From: Candidatus Rhodoferax randersensis
GTDB taxonomy: Bacteria > Pseudomonadota > Gammaproteobacteria > Burkholderiales > Burkholderiaceae_C
Length of the DNA stretch: 64,000 nucleotides
NCBI GenBank assembly: GCA_016718155.1
Contig: JADKEH010000002.1
Coordinates: forward strand, 372,001 to 436,000
Direction of reading: 5' to 3'
How positions within the stretch are numbered: the stretch's first letter is position 1; each line of letters starts with the position of its first letter. Of the stretch, positions 1-7,556 are shown piece after piece. The notes under the pieces were generated by a model, which was not told where the DNA came from, did not search any database, and saw nothing but the letters and a program-made list of their open reading frames with translations. A program made the translations under genes and the position numbers.

Positions 1-694
1 TGTCGTACTGGTCGTTGCCAAACTGGCTTTCGCCACGCCTACCGATGTCGGTCCACGGGCTCAGCGCAATCGCCAGTGCGGGCTGGGGCAGGTGCAACGC
101 TTGCAGCTTGGCCAACAGCATCAGTGCCAGGTGCCCGCCCGCTGAGTCACCACCCACCACCACACGATCGGCGGCAACGCCGTCGGCAAGCAGGTACCGG
201 TAGGCCGCTATGCCATCGTCGATCTGTGCCGGGTGGGGGTGCTCGGGTGTCAGCCGGTAGTCCGGCGCGAAGATCGGCACTTGAAGCAGGTGCGCCAGCA
301 TCGCAATGAAGTGGCGCGAGACGGCACCGTAAAACGCATAGCCACCCCCGTGAAAGTACAGCAGTGTCAGGGGGCTTTGGTGGCCGTTTGGAATGAACCA
401 GTCGCCGCGGGGCTCACCCTGACTGTTGGCGCGCACGTCCACCTGTGGATAGTCTTCGAGGACGGTGTACAGGCTGTCGAAGTAAGCGCGGCTCTGTGCG
501 ATATCGGGCAGCGCCAAGGCGTGGTTGAACTGATGGCGGAAGAACAGCGTACCGATCTCGAAAGTAGGGCTCCACTGCGGCACCAGGGGTCTGCCCACCG
601 CACGGCGGGCCATCACACCGACCGAGGTGACGATCAGGCTGGCGAGGCTTCGCAAGCGGTGGGACAGGCGTCCTTGTAGAATTGTTTTGGTCAT
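1..694 (-). CDS. alpha/beta-hydrolase fold lipase/esterase (hormone-sensitive lipase family), 3' end outside the window
   Basis: The frame is open from the ATG at 694 to the window edge (231 codons). It carries the two signatures of the hormone-sensitive lipase family: the oxyanion-hole motif HGGG at residues 115-118 and the nucleophile elbow GDSAGG at 182-187 (Ser184). The catalytic Asp and His would lie beyond the edge. Family members hydrolyse short- to medium-chain acyl esters; the substrate here is unknown. There is no signal peptide, so it is probably cytoplasmic. It diverges from the AraC-type gene at 778, and its upstream region is duplicated in front of the serine-hydrolase gene ending at 3911, so AraC control is likely. 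The start is favoured because the ATG occupies the same position in both repeat copies. Confidence 0.87.
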   Translation of the reverse strand, partial: MTKTILQGRLSHRLRSLASLIVTSVGVMARRAVGRPLVPQWSPTFEIGTLFFRHQFNHALALPDIAQSRAYFDSLYTVLEDYPQVDVRANSQGEPRGDWFIPNGHQSPLTLLYFHGGGYAFYGAVSRHFIAMLAHLLQVPIFAPDYRLTPEHPHPAQIDDGIAAYRYLLADGVAADRVVVGGDSAGGHLALMLLAKLQALHLPQPALAIALSPWTDIGRRGESQFGNDQYD

Positions 695-777
695 GGAGGG
701 TCGAAAGCAGAGTGATCGAATGCGGCCCAGTGTCTCCAATATCAGACCCTCGGTATAGAACGGACTCGACAACAACT
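692..777. promoter_or_regulatory. shared upstream region, copy A (candidate AraC-type operator/promoter)
   Basis: These 86 bp between the lipase start and the araC start align without gaps to 5027-5112, with 68 of 86 identical bases by hand. Conservation is concentrated in two blocks, roughly GAATGCGGCC-AGTGTC and CGGTATAGAACGGA-TCGACAAC, separated by about 16 variable bases. In both copies the first three bases are the reverse complement of the start codon of a minus-strand hydrolase. Two conserved blocks around a variable centre fit a regulator binding site. Assignment to the adjacent AraC-type protein is inference. Confidence 0.6.
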
Positions 778-1674
778 ATGCCGATGCAAATGCCAATGCA
801 CGCACGCTTGCACCTGCCGCGCCCTGCCTTGGGCACTTGCATTTATCTGGGGGTGGAGCGCGATACGCGGGGTTTGCAGTTCACCGACGCGCAGCGGTTC
901 AACTACTACCCTGCCTCACCCCTGCCCATGATCTCGTGGACCTTTCAGGGGGACTTGCACATGGTGCAGCAGCCGACCTCAGCCTCGTCGGCCCCGTCTT
1001 TGGCGTCAGCGTTGCCGCGTGCTGTGCTTGCAGGCCCGCACCGAAAACCATCGGCCAGTTGGTCGCCGGGAGCGGTGCATGCGCTATCGGTCAGTTTCTA
1101 TCCGGAGGCCTTGTCGGCTTTGCTGGGCATCAACGTTGAGGTGCTGGTGGACAAGATCGTGCCACTGGACGCACTGGCCTCAGGCCCGCTATTGGCCAGA
1201 TTGCTCGATGTCGGAATGCGCGACAACGACGAGCCGTTTAGTCAAATCGAGGCCATGTTGCAGCCCTTGTGGCGCAACCTGCACGACGCGCGAGCGCTGC
1301 CGAACCTGCACGGTTGGGTGCAGTCGCTGGCGGTGCGGGCCGCCTTCTCAAAATCGGGCGCTGGTATTCGGCGGGCGCAGCGCCGATTCAGGGACTGGAC
1401 TGGGCAGAGTTACCGTGATTTGCAACTGTTCGTGCGCACCGAGCGGGCCATGGCCCATGCATCCGAGCAGCCACCAGACGCAGCGCTGGACCTGGCCGCG
1501 CTGGCGGCGCAGGCGGGCTTTGCCGACCAATCCCATATGGGCCGCGAGGTGCGGCGCGTAACCGGAATACCTCCCGGACGCCTAGGCGAGTTGATGCGCA
1601 CCGACGAAGCGTTCTGGTTCTATCGGCTGATGATGGAGCACTTTCGGGAGCCAGCGGCTTCACGACCGGGTTAG
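778..1674 (+). CDS. AraC-family transcriptional regulator
   Basis: A 298-residue protein with a variable N-terminal sensing region and a C-terminal AraC/XylS DNA-binding domain. The C-terminus shows the two helix-turn-helix units: the first around RRAQRRFRDWTGQSYRDLQ, the second around LDLAALAAQAGFADQSHMGREVRR with the family's FADQSH signature, followed by a TGIPPGRL tail. The ATG at 778 (start MPMQMPMHARLH) is preferred over an upstream in-frame start at 682, because the upstream extension overlaps the lipase start and the repeated regulatory region. It diverges from the lipase and probably controls it and the serine hydrolase at 3911-5029. Its 3' end overlaps the convergent ribH2 gene by 15 bp. 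Confidence 0.85.
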   Translation: MPMQMPMHARLHLPRPALGTCIYLGVERDTRGLQFTDAQRFNYYPASPLPMISWTFQGDLHMVQQPTSASSAPSLASALPRAVLAGPHRKPSASWSPGAVHALSVSFYPEALSALLGINVEVLVDKIVPLDALASGPLLARLLDVGMRDNDEPFSQIEAMLQPLWRNLHDARALPNLHGWVQSLAVRAAFSKSGAGIRRAQRRFRDWTGQSYRDLQLFVRTERAMAHASEQPPDAALDLAALAAQAGFADQSHMGREVRRVTGIPPGRLGELMRTDEAFWFYRLMMEHFREPAASRPG

Positions 1675-2145
1675 CTTGGTCAACGAGTCCAGGGTGTTGA
1701 GGCAAGCCTGCGCAACTTCTGTGCCCTTTTTCAGAGCGTGATCTCTGAAAAAGGTCCGATGCTCGTCATGGTCGTGGAAGTCTCTCGGTGTCAAGACCGC
1801 AGTGAAGATGGGTACGTCGGTGTCCAGTTGAACGCGCATCAGCCCATCAATGACGGCTGCTGCGACGAACTCATGCCTGTAGATGCCTCCGTTGACCACA
1901 AACCCGCAGGCGATGATGGCGTCGTACGCTCCCAGCCGAGCCAGACGCATGGCGTAGAGCGGAATCTCGAAGGCACCTGGCACCTGATGAACCTCAAGGT
2001 AGCCGGGTGGGCAGTGTCGTCGCTCAAACTCGGCCTGGATAGCGGTTGTACCCGCCGAGACGATGTCCAGATGCCAGGATGACGCAACCACGGCCACCCT
2101 GCGTGGGGTCGGTTGTGTCGACGAACGTTGTGAAGTCTGATTCAT
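1660..2145 (-). CDS. ribH: 6,7-dimethyl-8-ribityllumazine synthase, type 2 (RibH2-like), copy 1
   Basis: A 161-residue lumazine synthase, which condenses 5-amino-6-ribitylaminouracil with dihydroxybutanone phosphate in the penultimate step of riboflavin synthesis. The sequence follows the RibH2 subfamily known from Brucella and rhizobia: an MNQ start, a W-H-x-D-I-V motif near residue 24, VPGAFEIP, NGGIYRHEFVAAAVIDG, and a C-terminal H-x-T-F-F-x-x-H-A-L-K-K-G segment. The usual length and intact motifs suggest function. An FMN riboswitch lies 80 bp upstream on the same strand, so the gene should be shut off when FMN is plentiful. A diverged second copy lies at 3329-3859. Confidence 0.9.
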   Translation of the reverse strand: MNQTSQRSSTQPTPRRVAVVASSWHLDIVSAGTTAIQAEFERRHCPPGYLEVHQVPGAFEIPLYAMRLARLGAYDAIIACGFVVNGGIYRHEFVAAAVIDGLMRVQLDTDVPIFTAVLTPRDFHDHDEHRTFFRDHALKKGTEVAQACLNTLDSLTKLTRS

Positions 2146-2227
2146 GGAATTTCTCCGAGGGTGTTGCTACCAGAATCAGGGCGAACGCATGCTCGGTGCG
2201 TACCGCAGGCACGCACCTTTGCAAGCG

Positions 2228-2382
2228 ATCTCTTTCATCCGGACTGTGACCGTCGGCTCTGGTATCGCACCAGATCTGCTGACCCCGACGCCGGCAAGGG
2301 CGAGCATCGGGCGCTCGCGGGCTCCTGCGACTACTCGCAGATACCGCCGGTGGGGAATTTCACCCCGCCCTGAGAACGCTGC
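2228..2382 (-). promoter_or_regulatory. FMN riboswitch (RFN element)
   Basis: Read on the minus strand, this region contains the conserved RFN blocks in order: GGGCGGGGTGAAATTCCCCA, CCGGCGGTAT, AGCCCGCGAGC, GATCTGGTGCGATACCAGA, GCCGACGGTCACAGTCCGGA and TGAAAGAG. These are the invariant segments of the FMN aptamer. About 30 bases after the aptamer, a 7-bp stem (GGTGCGT/ACGCACC) around 2197-2219 may belong to the expression platform. It has no U-run, so control by translation is more likely than by termination. The regulated gene is ribH2 at 1660-2145, with GGAG ahead of its ATG. Confidence 0.93.
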
Positions 2383-2649
2383 CGGCCAATTGCCGGTCAG
2401 CCGAGTCTACTGACCCACGTGCACAGTCGCTAGAACGAAAGCGACATGGGTGAGCAGACTTGCCGCATTTGTCACGAGCATCGCTGGTGTCATCCGGCTG
2501 TAGCATGCCTGCCGAGTTGCTGGTCTTGTGATCTGACCCCGGAGCTCCGGAGCCTGAAGCCCCGCTCGCCAAGCTCTGCGCGAGTGCATGACCTTCGTGC
2601 CGACTTTGGTTTTAGCGAGCCGGTGTGGGCGTAGTGCCGGGCACCGCAA

Positions 2650-2708
2650 CACCTGTGACCCATGCTTGCCGCCCGAAGTCGCGGCGCGCCGCGCAAGCAC
2701 CCCGTACC
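2650..2708 (-). pseudogene. remnant of the C-terminal coding end of the serine-hydrolase lipoprotein gene
   Basis: This stretch matches two pieces of the 3' end of the intact hydrolase gene (about 3962-3980 and 4019-4061): the part around GTGACCC-AGCTTG, and the part encoding YGVLARRAA. About 45 bp between them are missing. The rest of 2383-2774 holds no convincing gene; a minus-strand frame through it decodes YGVLARRAA but is otherwise unlike the family. With the two ribH2 copies, this indicates an old hydrolase-ribH2 duplication whose first hydrolase copy has decayed. Confidence 0.6.
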
Positions 2709-2774
2709 GTACCACTACCCAGGGCCCGTTGGCGTGCCGTTGGCGCTCCGCTTGAGCGAGGGGAGGGGTCGGCA

Positions 2775-3272
2775 TCACTGTTGCCGCTGGGCGCTGGGAG
2801 CCAGTACTCGCCGAAGGAGCTTTACCCAGGGTGACCAAGGAACTGACAATGGTGGCTCACCGACGTGGCGCTGTACCTTGGACAGTCCGTCCTCCACCAG
2901 TGCATCATGAAGGTGCCGAAAGATAAGTGGCCAGGTGATGCGGGCGAATCCAGTTGGCCGCATCTCCAGTGTGTGGATCAGTTTCGATCCTTGGCCCGCT
3001 TCCAAGACCTCGAATCGGTGCCCACCTTCGAAGCCGCTTGGACCAGTGAACTTAAAGTCCACACGTCTGCCAGGTTCGTATGCGACTACCGCGTAGCGGA
3101 TTGGGCCGTGGCCACCCGCTGCTCCGACCTGTAGCGGGCGGTCAAAGCGCATGCGAGGCCATGTTTCATTCGGCCAAAGCATGTCCGAAGGCGACGCGAG
3201 ACCATCCAGGAGGGGTGCAATCTCTGCGACCCCAGCTCTGAGGGATCGATAGTGGACGTTGCGAACGAGCAT
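2775..3272 (-). CDS. SRPBCC-family protein (START/polyketide-cyclase-like fold)
   Basis: A 165-residue protein from the ATG at 3272 (start MLVRNVHYRSLRAG). It reads through the pattern of SRPBCC ligand-binding proteins: an N-terminal strand, a helix, a central WPRMRFDRPLQ strand with GPIRYAVVAYEPGRRVDFKF, and a long C-terminal helix. Such proteins bind hydrophobic ligands in a cavity; the ligand cannot be inferred. Upstream in-frame TTG and GTG codons (to 3341) would overlap the end of the second ribH2 copy, and the region before 3272 is poor in Shine-Dalgarno signals, so the start is uncertain. It is the last gene of the minus-strand run hydrolase-ribH2-SRPBCC. Confidence 0.7.
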   Translation of the reverse strand: MLVRNVHYRSLRAGVAEIAPLLDGLASPSDMLWPNETWPRMRFDRPLQVGAAGGHGPIRYAVVAYEPGRRVDFKFTGPSGFEGGHRFEVLEAGQGSKLIHTLEMRPTGFARITWPLIFRHLHDALVEDGLSKVQRHVGEPPLSVPWSPWVKLLRRVLAPSAQRQQ

Positions 3273-3328
3273 GGCGGGAGGTGGCTGGGTGATGCCTAAC
3301 GAAACAGTGCAACTACTCGACGCACGCG

Positions 3329-3859
3329 TCAACACGGGCAATTTTGGGGATTCCTTGACCCCTCCCGCACATGCGATCGGCAGTCTGAGCGCGATCTGGT
3401 GCGTCGCGTTTTCGTGGCGATCACGGCCTTCTCGACCAAGGAGGGTTCTTGCACAAACTCAATGTGTTGTTGAGTGTCCCTGGGCGTCACAGCCGCAGCG
3501 AAGACGGATACGTCGGTGTCGAGTTGGACACGCATCAATCCATCGATGACCGCTGTGGCGACGAACTCATGCCTGTAGATGCCCCCGTTCACCAAAAGGC
3601 CACACGCGATGATGGCGTCATATCTTTTGCTCCGTGCCAGCCGCATGGCGTGGAGCGGAATTTCGAAGGCACCTGGTACACGATGTATTTCAAGGCGGTC
3701 TGGTGGACAACTTCGCCGCTCAAACTCGAGCTGAATCGCGTCAGTGCTGGCGGAAACGATGTCCTGCTGCCAGCATGCAGATATAACGGCCACCTTGCGC
3801 GATCCTGCTACCCCATCAGCTACCGATGGGATTGGTAAACATTGTGAAGTCTGATTCAT
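3329..3859 (-). CDS. RibH2-like lumazine synthase, copy 2, with diverged C-terminus
   Basis: A paralogue of the gene at 1660-2145, from the ATG at 3859 (MNQTSQ, preceded by GGAG). Residues 1 to about 130 align well: VAVISACWQQDIVSA, VPGAFEIPLHAMRLAR, NGGIYRHEFVATAVIDGLMR. After DTDVSVFAAAVTPRD the sequence departs: the F-F-x-x-H-A-L-K-K-G segment is not recognisable, and the tail is an Arg/Ser/Cys-rich extension of about 30 residues unlike the family. The conserved W-H of copy 1 is W-Q here. It may be a decaying duplicate or a non-catalytic assembly partner. It has no riboswitch; it lies 51 bp behind the serine-hydrolase gene and is probably co-transcribed with it. Confidence 0.72.
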   Translation of the reverse strand: MNQTSQCLPIPSVADGVAGSRKVAVISACWQQDIVSASTDAIQLEFERRSCPPDRLEIHRVPGAFEIPLHAMRLARSKRYDAIIACGLLVNGGIYRHEFVATAVIDGLMRVQLDTDVSVFAAAVTPRDTQQHIEFVQEPSLVEKAVIATKTRRTRSRSDCRSHVREGSRNPQNCPC

Positions 3860-3910
3860 GGGTGCTCTCCAAAAGAGTTCTTTCGCGATAGACGGGATCA
3901 AGCGGCTGCA

Positions 3911-5029
3911 CTATCGGTTTGAGGTAATGCTGGTCGGTGTGGTGCTGGTCACCGTCACGCCGGTGACCCAAGCTTGTCGGATCAGACGGCCGCAATTCAA
4001 CGATACGACGCCTTGATTGCCGCCCGGATTCGCGGCGCGCCGCGCGAGCACCCCGTACCAGGTCTTGGTGCTGTCAATCCAGGGATAGAAGCCCAGCGCG
4101 CCAGCGCTGCTGAAAGCGTGGTCGCCGACCACCGGGTCATCCTCGACCCAGTGACCCAGCGAATAGTTCCAGCCTTCGTTGGTCGGCGCAGGAGAGAGGA
4201 CCAGGCCGGCCGCACAGGCCGCCGAGCCACAGACTTTGTTGCTACCTAGATGCGACGACATCACGTACTCGCCACGCAACATGCGACGCAGAAAGCTGGC
4301 ATAGCCACTGGCACTGGCGTTGAGGCCCCCGGCCAGGTTGGTCTGCAGGTAAGTGAAGCCGAAAGCGCCCACCTGCGAGCTGATCTCGGTGGTGAGCGCT
4401 GGGGCGCCCAACGACCCAAGCCTCATGACGTTGGCCGCGTGATACTGGAAATGGCCGGCGCTGTAAAAGAAGTTCCCGATTGCCGAGGAGGACTGCACGA
4501 CGTCCGCGGCACACTCTCCAACGGTTTCGGTCAGTCCGCAAAATGCCTCTTTGGTGGCTTTGAGGGGGGGGAACACATAGCCGCTGGTGAACTGCAGGAA
4601 TGGCACATCGCTGGCGCGAACGCTGCCGACCTTCTGGAGCACGTAGGTCGAGTAGATCCACTTCGACGACGACGCGATGGCGATCACCTGCGACGCTGTC
4701 GGTGTGTCGGTACCACTCACACTGCCCGAAGCCCGAGACCCGTTGGTGTCGCCGATCTCCCAGTAGAAACCCTCTGGCATTGCGCTACTGCTGCAGGCTG
4801 GGTTCGTATTTGCGGTCTGGGTCGCGGCATTGATGCGATCTTGGTCGGCAGGTCCAGGAGGGGCTGGCACCGGGATGGGGACGGGTACCGGTGCCGGCAC
4901 AGGGCTTGGTTCACCCTCGCCTGCACCACCGCCGCATCCGGCAAGGATTACAGCAGCGATGCCAAGCATTTGCCAGGTGCCGATCTTGATGAGGTGGGAC
5001 CCGCGTTGCGCCAGTTTGGAATTGGACAT
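3911..5029 (-). CDS. exported serine hydrolase lipoprotein (beta-lactamase class C-like fold)
   Basis: A 372-residue protein from the ATG at 5029 (start MSNSKLAQRG). The signal sequence ends in a lipobox, VILAGC at about residues 28-33, followed by a Gly-rich stretch and a Pro/Val repeat linker, which indicates a lipid-anchored periplasmic protein. The body has class C beta-lactamase/DD-peptidase features: an S-x-x-K motif (ASSSKWIYS), a Tyr-containing segment (YSAGHFQYHAANV), and a C-terminal AFSSAGALGFYPWID-WYGVLARRA block in the position of the third motif. It may be an esterase or peptidase rather than a lactamase. The start is favoured over 5107 because of the lipobox distance and the duplicated upstream region. 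It leads an operon with ribH2 copy 2. Confidence 0.75.
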   Translation of the reverse strand: MSNSKLAQRGSHLIKIGTWQMLGIAAVILAGCGGGAGEGEPSPVPAPVPVPIPVPAPPGPADQDRINAATQTANTNPACSSSAMPEGFYWEIGDTNGSRASGSVSGTDTPTASQVIAIASSSKWIYSTYVLQKVGSVRASDVPFLQFTSGYVFPPLKATKEAFCGLTETVGECAADVVQSSSAIGNFFYSAGHFQYHAANVMRLGSLGAPALTTEISSQVGAFGFTYLQTNLAGGLNASASGYASFLRRMLRGEYVMSSHLGSNKVCGSAACAAGLVLSPAPTNEGWNYSLGHWVEDDPVVGDHAFSSAGALGFYPWIDSTKTWYGVLARRAANPGGNQGVVSLNCGRLIRQAWVTGVTVTSTTPTSITSNR

Positions 5030-5112
5030 AGATGGTCGAAATGAAAGTGAACGAATGCGGCCAAGTGTCCGCACTGTGGGACGAGCGGTATAGAACGGAA
5101 TCGACAACAGCT
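5027..5112. promoter_or_regulatory. shared upstream region, copy B (candidate AraC-type operator/promoter)
   Basis: This is the ungapped counterpart of 692-777. It covers the start codon and upstream region of the serine-hydrolase gene. Block CGGTATAGAACGGA-TCGACAAC is nearly perfect, and block GAATGCGGCC-AGTGTC has one mismatch. The repeat ends where the truncated GNAT coding sequence begins, so its outer edge may mark the boundary of the inserted island. Confidence 0.6.
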
Positions 5113-5293
5113 AGTCCGGCGAAGACTGATGCACGCCCGTGAGCCGACGTGACATGAACAGGGGTCTTGGCGGGCGAAGTCTCAGTCCAGCCAACACCTT
5201 GTCCGCGGGCGACAACTCATACATGTTCGCGAGGTGTTCGCGCAACAGGTCGTGAACTGCCGGGCGACACAGATCGTCGAGTTCGATGTTCAT
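5111..5293 (-). pseudogene. N-terminal fragment of a GNAT-family N-acetyltransferase
   Basis: A 60-residue reading frame whose first ~35 residues (MNIELDDLCRPAVHDLLREH, then LANMYELSPADKVLA) match the usual start of a GNAT acetyltransferase subgroup. The match is lost at about LAGLRLRPPRPLF, and the acetyl-CoA-binding core is absent. The frame ends at the island-edge repeat copy B. It was probably truncated when the adjacent regulatory/hydrolase segment was inserted. It lies just downstream of the membrane protein gene at 5320-5724, with which it may once have formed an operon. Confidence 0.62.
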
Positions 5294-5319
5294 GTGGACA
5301 AGGTCCCGGTATGTGCGAC

Positions 5320-5724
5320 TTACGCGACGATGATAGAGGCCGCCAACAGACAGAGCGCGACAATGAAGCAGTCTCGCGGCACGCTAAACCAAAATCTGTG
5401 TGCAAGAACAATATAGATTGCGGGGACAACCAACAAGCCAACGTTAAGCGCCGTTGAGGACTTCAGATAATGGGTGTTCTCAAGCGCCAGCACAATATAG
5501 AAACCACCATAGATCACCATGCCCAGGCTGTGGCTAAGATGAAATCCCTTGATTCCGTTCCACATGTTTCCGGTTTTGGTCATCCCAGTGCTGTTAGCTT
5601 TTAACTGTGCCAGCAATGCGGCACTCCTGGGTTCGAATTTGGATGTAAACAGCATGAGTGCGGCGTGACCAATTCCAAGAAGGATAAACACTGAACAACC
5701 CATGACAATTAAGGCAGTATGCAT
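5320..5724 (-). CDS. small four-helix integral membrane protein, function unknown
   Basis: A 134-residue hydrophobic protein with about four predicted membrane spans: residues ~5-25, ~65-85, ~90-110 and ~113-133. Between the first two spans there is a loop with K-F-E-P-R and a W-N-G-I-K-G-F-H-L-S-H-S motif that includes the conserved-looking pattern GFHLSHS. It resembles small uncharacterised membrane proteins of the LIC_13387 type. No catalytic motif is evident. The upstream interval 5725-6013 separates it from the divergent MATE gene; I see no clear promoter or repeat there. Confidence 0.65.
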   Translation of the reverse strand: MHTALIVMGCSVFILLGIGHAALMLFTSKFEPRSAALLAQLKANSTGMTKTGNMWNGIKGFHLSHSLGMVIYGGFYIVLALENTHYLKSSTALNVGLLVVPAIYIVLAHRFWFSVPRDCFIVALCLLAASIIVA

Positions 5725-6013
5725 AGAGTTCGAGTCCTTATGGAGCCACCGGTTGGCAGACGCTGGGTAAGTTGTTTCGGGTCGGTTTCATGACGGACAT
5801 GATGCGCTTTCGTCGACGCCGTGGTCTAGAACAAAGACGACATTCGTCCCGGATGGAACAAGCAGCCGCGCGGCTGTGAGCTTGGCGGTCGATTGGATAT
5901 GGGGTGTTCGATTGAGCGTGCGTCGGAGGCGAGGCACATCAGCGATACTTGCTCGCGATGCGCATACTTGGTCTTTGTCTGCCAGCGCGCCGGTCCTCTG
6001 TGGGCGCGGCGTG

Positions 6014-7456
6014 ATGGGTCGCGGTGCACATTCCAGCTACCTGGCTTCACTGCGCGACAGCTTCGCGCGTATCTTGCCGATGGCCTGGCCGGTACTGATC
6101 GGCCAGCTTGCGGTGCTGGGCTTTAGTACGGTCGATACCATTTTGGTTGCGCGCTTCGCCGCCAATGATCTGGCGGCTCTGTCAATTGGAGCGGCGGCCT
6201 ACATCACGGTGTTTATCGGTTTGATGGGCGTGGTGCTGGCCATCAGCCCGGTGGCGGGCCAGCTATTTGGTGCTGGCAAGTTGCATGCCGCTGGCGACCA
6301 GGTTCACCAGGCCATCTGGCTGTCGCTGGGCTTGGCGGTGCTGGGTTGCACCTTGCTGCTTTTTCCGTGGCCCTTTCTCGCGCTGGCCAATCCGACGCCG
6401 GACGTCGCGCACAAGGTGGAAGGCTACCTCAACGCGCTGGCGTTTTCGCTGCCAGCTTCCTTGCTGTTCACGGTCTACCGTGGCTTCAACACGGCGGTGT
6501 CGCGGCCCAAGGCGGTGATGGCGATTCAGGTCACGGGCTTGCTGCTGAAGATCCCCTTGAGCGTGCTGTTCATCTACGGTTGGTCGTTGCCCTTGCCCGG
6601 CATGGCCGAGCCCTGGCGCGTCGCGCCCATGGGGGTGGTCGGCTGCGGCTGGGCCACGGCGCTGGTGATGTGGGCGCAGGTGGCCATTGCCTGGGTGGTG
6701 CTGCACCGCGATCCCTTCTATGCTCAATTTGGCCTGCACCGTGGCGGATTCAGCCGTCCCCAGCGCCAAGCCTTGCTCGGCTTGTTGCGCCTGGGCGGAC
6801 CGATGGGGGCGGCGATCCTGATCGAGGTGACCGGCTTCACCTCCATGGCTTTCCTGATCTCGCGCCAGAGTGCGCAGGCCGTGGCCGGGCATCAGTTGGC
6901 CGCCAATCTGGTGTCGCTGATGTTCATGGTGCCGCTGGCGCTGGCCAACGGCACCGCCACACTGGTAGCCCAGCGGGTCGGCGCCCGGGATTTTGCCGAG
7001 GCGCGGCGGCTCGGCTGGCACGGTGTGGAGATTGGGGTGGCCCTGGCCATGGTGCTGGGTGCCCTGGTGTTCTTTGGCCGCGAGTGGGTGCTGGGGATCT
7101 ACACCGACAACCCGACCATCATCGCCGCCGCGATGCCCTTGCTGGTGTGGGTGTGGTGGTTTCATGTCGGGGATGCGGCCCAGACCCTGGCCAACTTCGT
7201 ACTGCGCTCGCACCACATCACCTTGCTGCCGCTGGTCTTCTTCGCCTTGTCACTGTGGGGCATTGGCTTGGGTGGCGGCTACTGGGTGACCCACAGCGCC
7301 TGGGCGCCAGCGGCCTTGCGTGGTGCACCAGGTTATTGGGCCATGAGCACGGTGGGACTGGTGGTGGCGGGCACTACCTTGTGTGCCTTGCTGGCGTGGA
7401 TTCACCGTTTGGAAGTGCGGCAGGCAGCGGGCGCTGGCCAGCACGTTTCGGGCTGA
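6014..7456 (+). CDS. MATE-family multidrug efflux transporter
   Basis: A 480-residue polytopic membrane protein of the usual MATE length, with about 12 predicted helices in two homologous halves. The N-terminal half begins MAWPVLIGQLAVLGFSTVDT, the characteristic first helix with a buried Asp, followed by GAAAYITVFIGLMGVVLAISP. The second half begins around LLRLGGPMGAAILIEVTGF. These pumps export cationic drugs or metabolites with Na+ or H+ exchange. The ATG at 6014 is chosen because the 46 in-frame residues before it are Arg-rich and not membrane-like; GTG at 6011 is also possible. No regulator is adjacent. Confidence 0.9.
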   Translation: MGRGAHSSYLASLRDSFARILPMAWPVLIGQLAVLGFSTVDTILVARFAANDLAALSIGAAAYITVFIGLMGVVLAISPVAGQLFGAGKLHAAGDQVHQAIWLSLGLAVLGCTLLLFPWPFLALANPTPDVAHKVEGYLNALAFSLPASLLFTVYRGFNTAVSRPKAVMAIQVTGLLLKIPLSVLFIYGWSLPLPGMAEPWRVAPMGVVGCGWATALVMWAQVAIAWVVLHRDPFYAQFGLHRGGFSRPQRQALLGLLRLGGPMGAAILIEVTGFTSMAFLISRQSAQAVAGHQLAANLVSLMFMVPLALANGTATLVAQRVGARDFAEARRLGWHGVEIGVALAMVLGALVFFGREWVLGIYTDNPTIIAAAMPLLVWVWWFHVGDAAQTLANFVLRSHHITLLPLVFFALSLWGIGLGGGYWVTHSAWAPAALRGAPGYWAMSTVGLVVAGTTLCALLAWIHRLEVRQAAGAGQHVSG

Positions 7457-7556
7457 CAGCTCGCGCCTCAGCGGCCTGACTATTTGCGCGCGGTTCAGCA
7501 TGCGTTCATGCAGGCGCGCGCACACTGCCTTCCATACCAACCCCTAGGAGCCCTTC

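Noticed and set aside
682..778. Upstream extension of the AraC-type gene
   Set aside because: It crosses the lipase start and the duplicated regulatory region and adds non-conserved residues; the ATG at 778 is better.
2407..2838. A 143-codon minus-strand frame upstream of the FMN riboswitch
   Set aside because: Only the YGVLARRAA part resembles anything (the serine-hydrolase C-terminus); the rest is unlike the family, so it is treated as decayed sequence.
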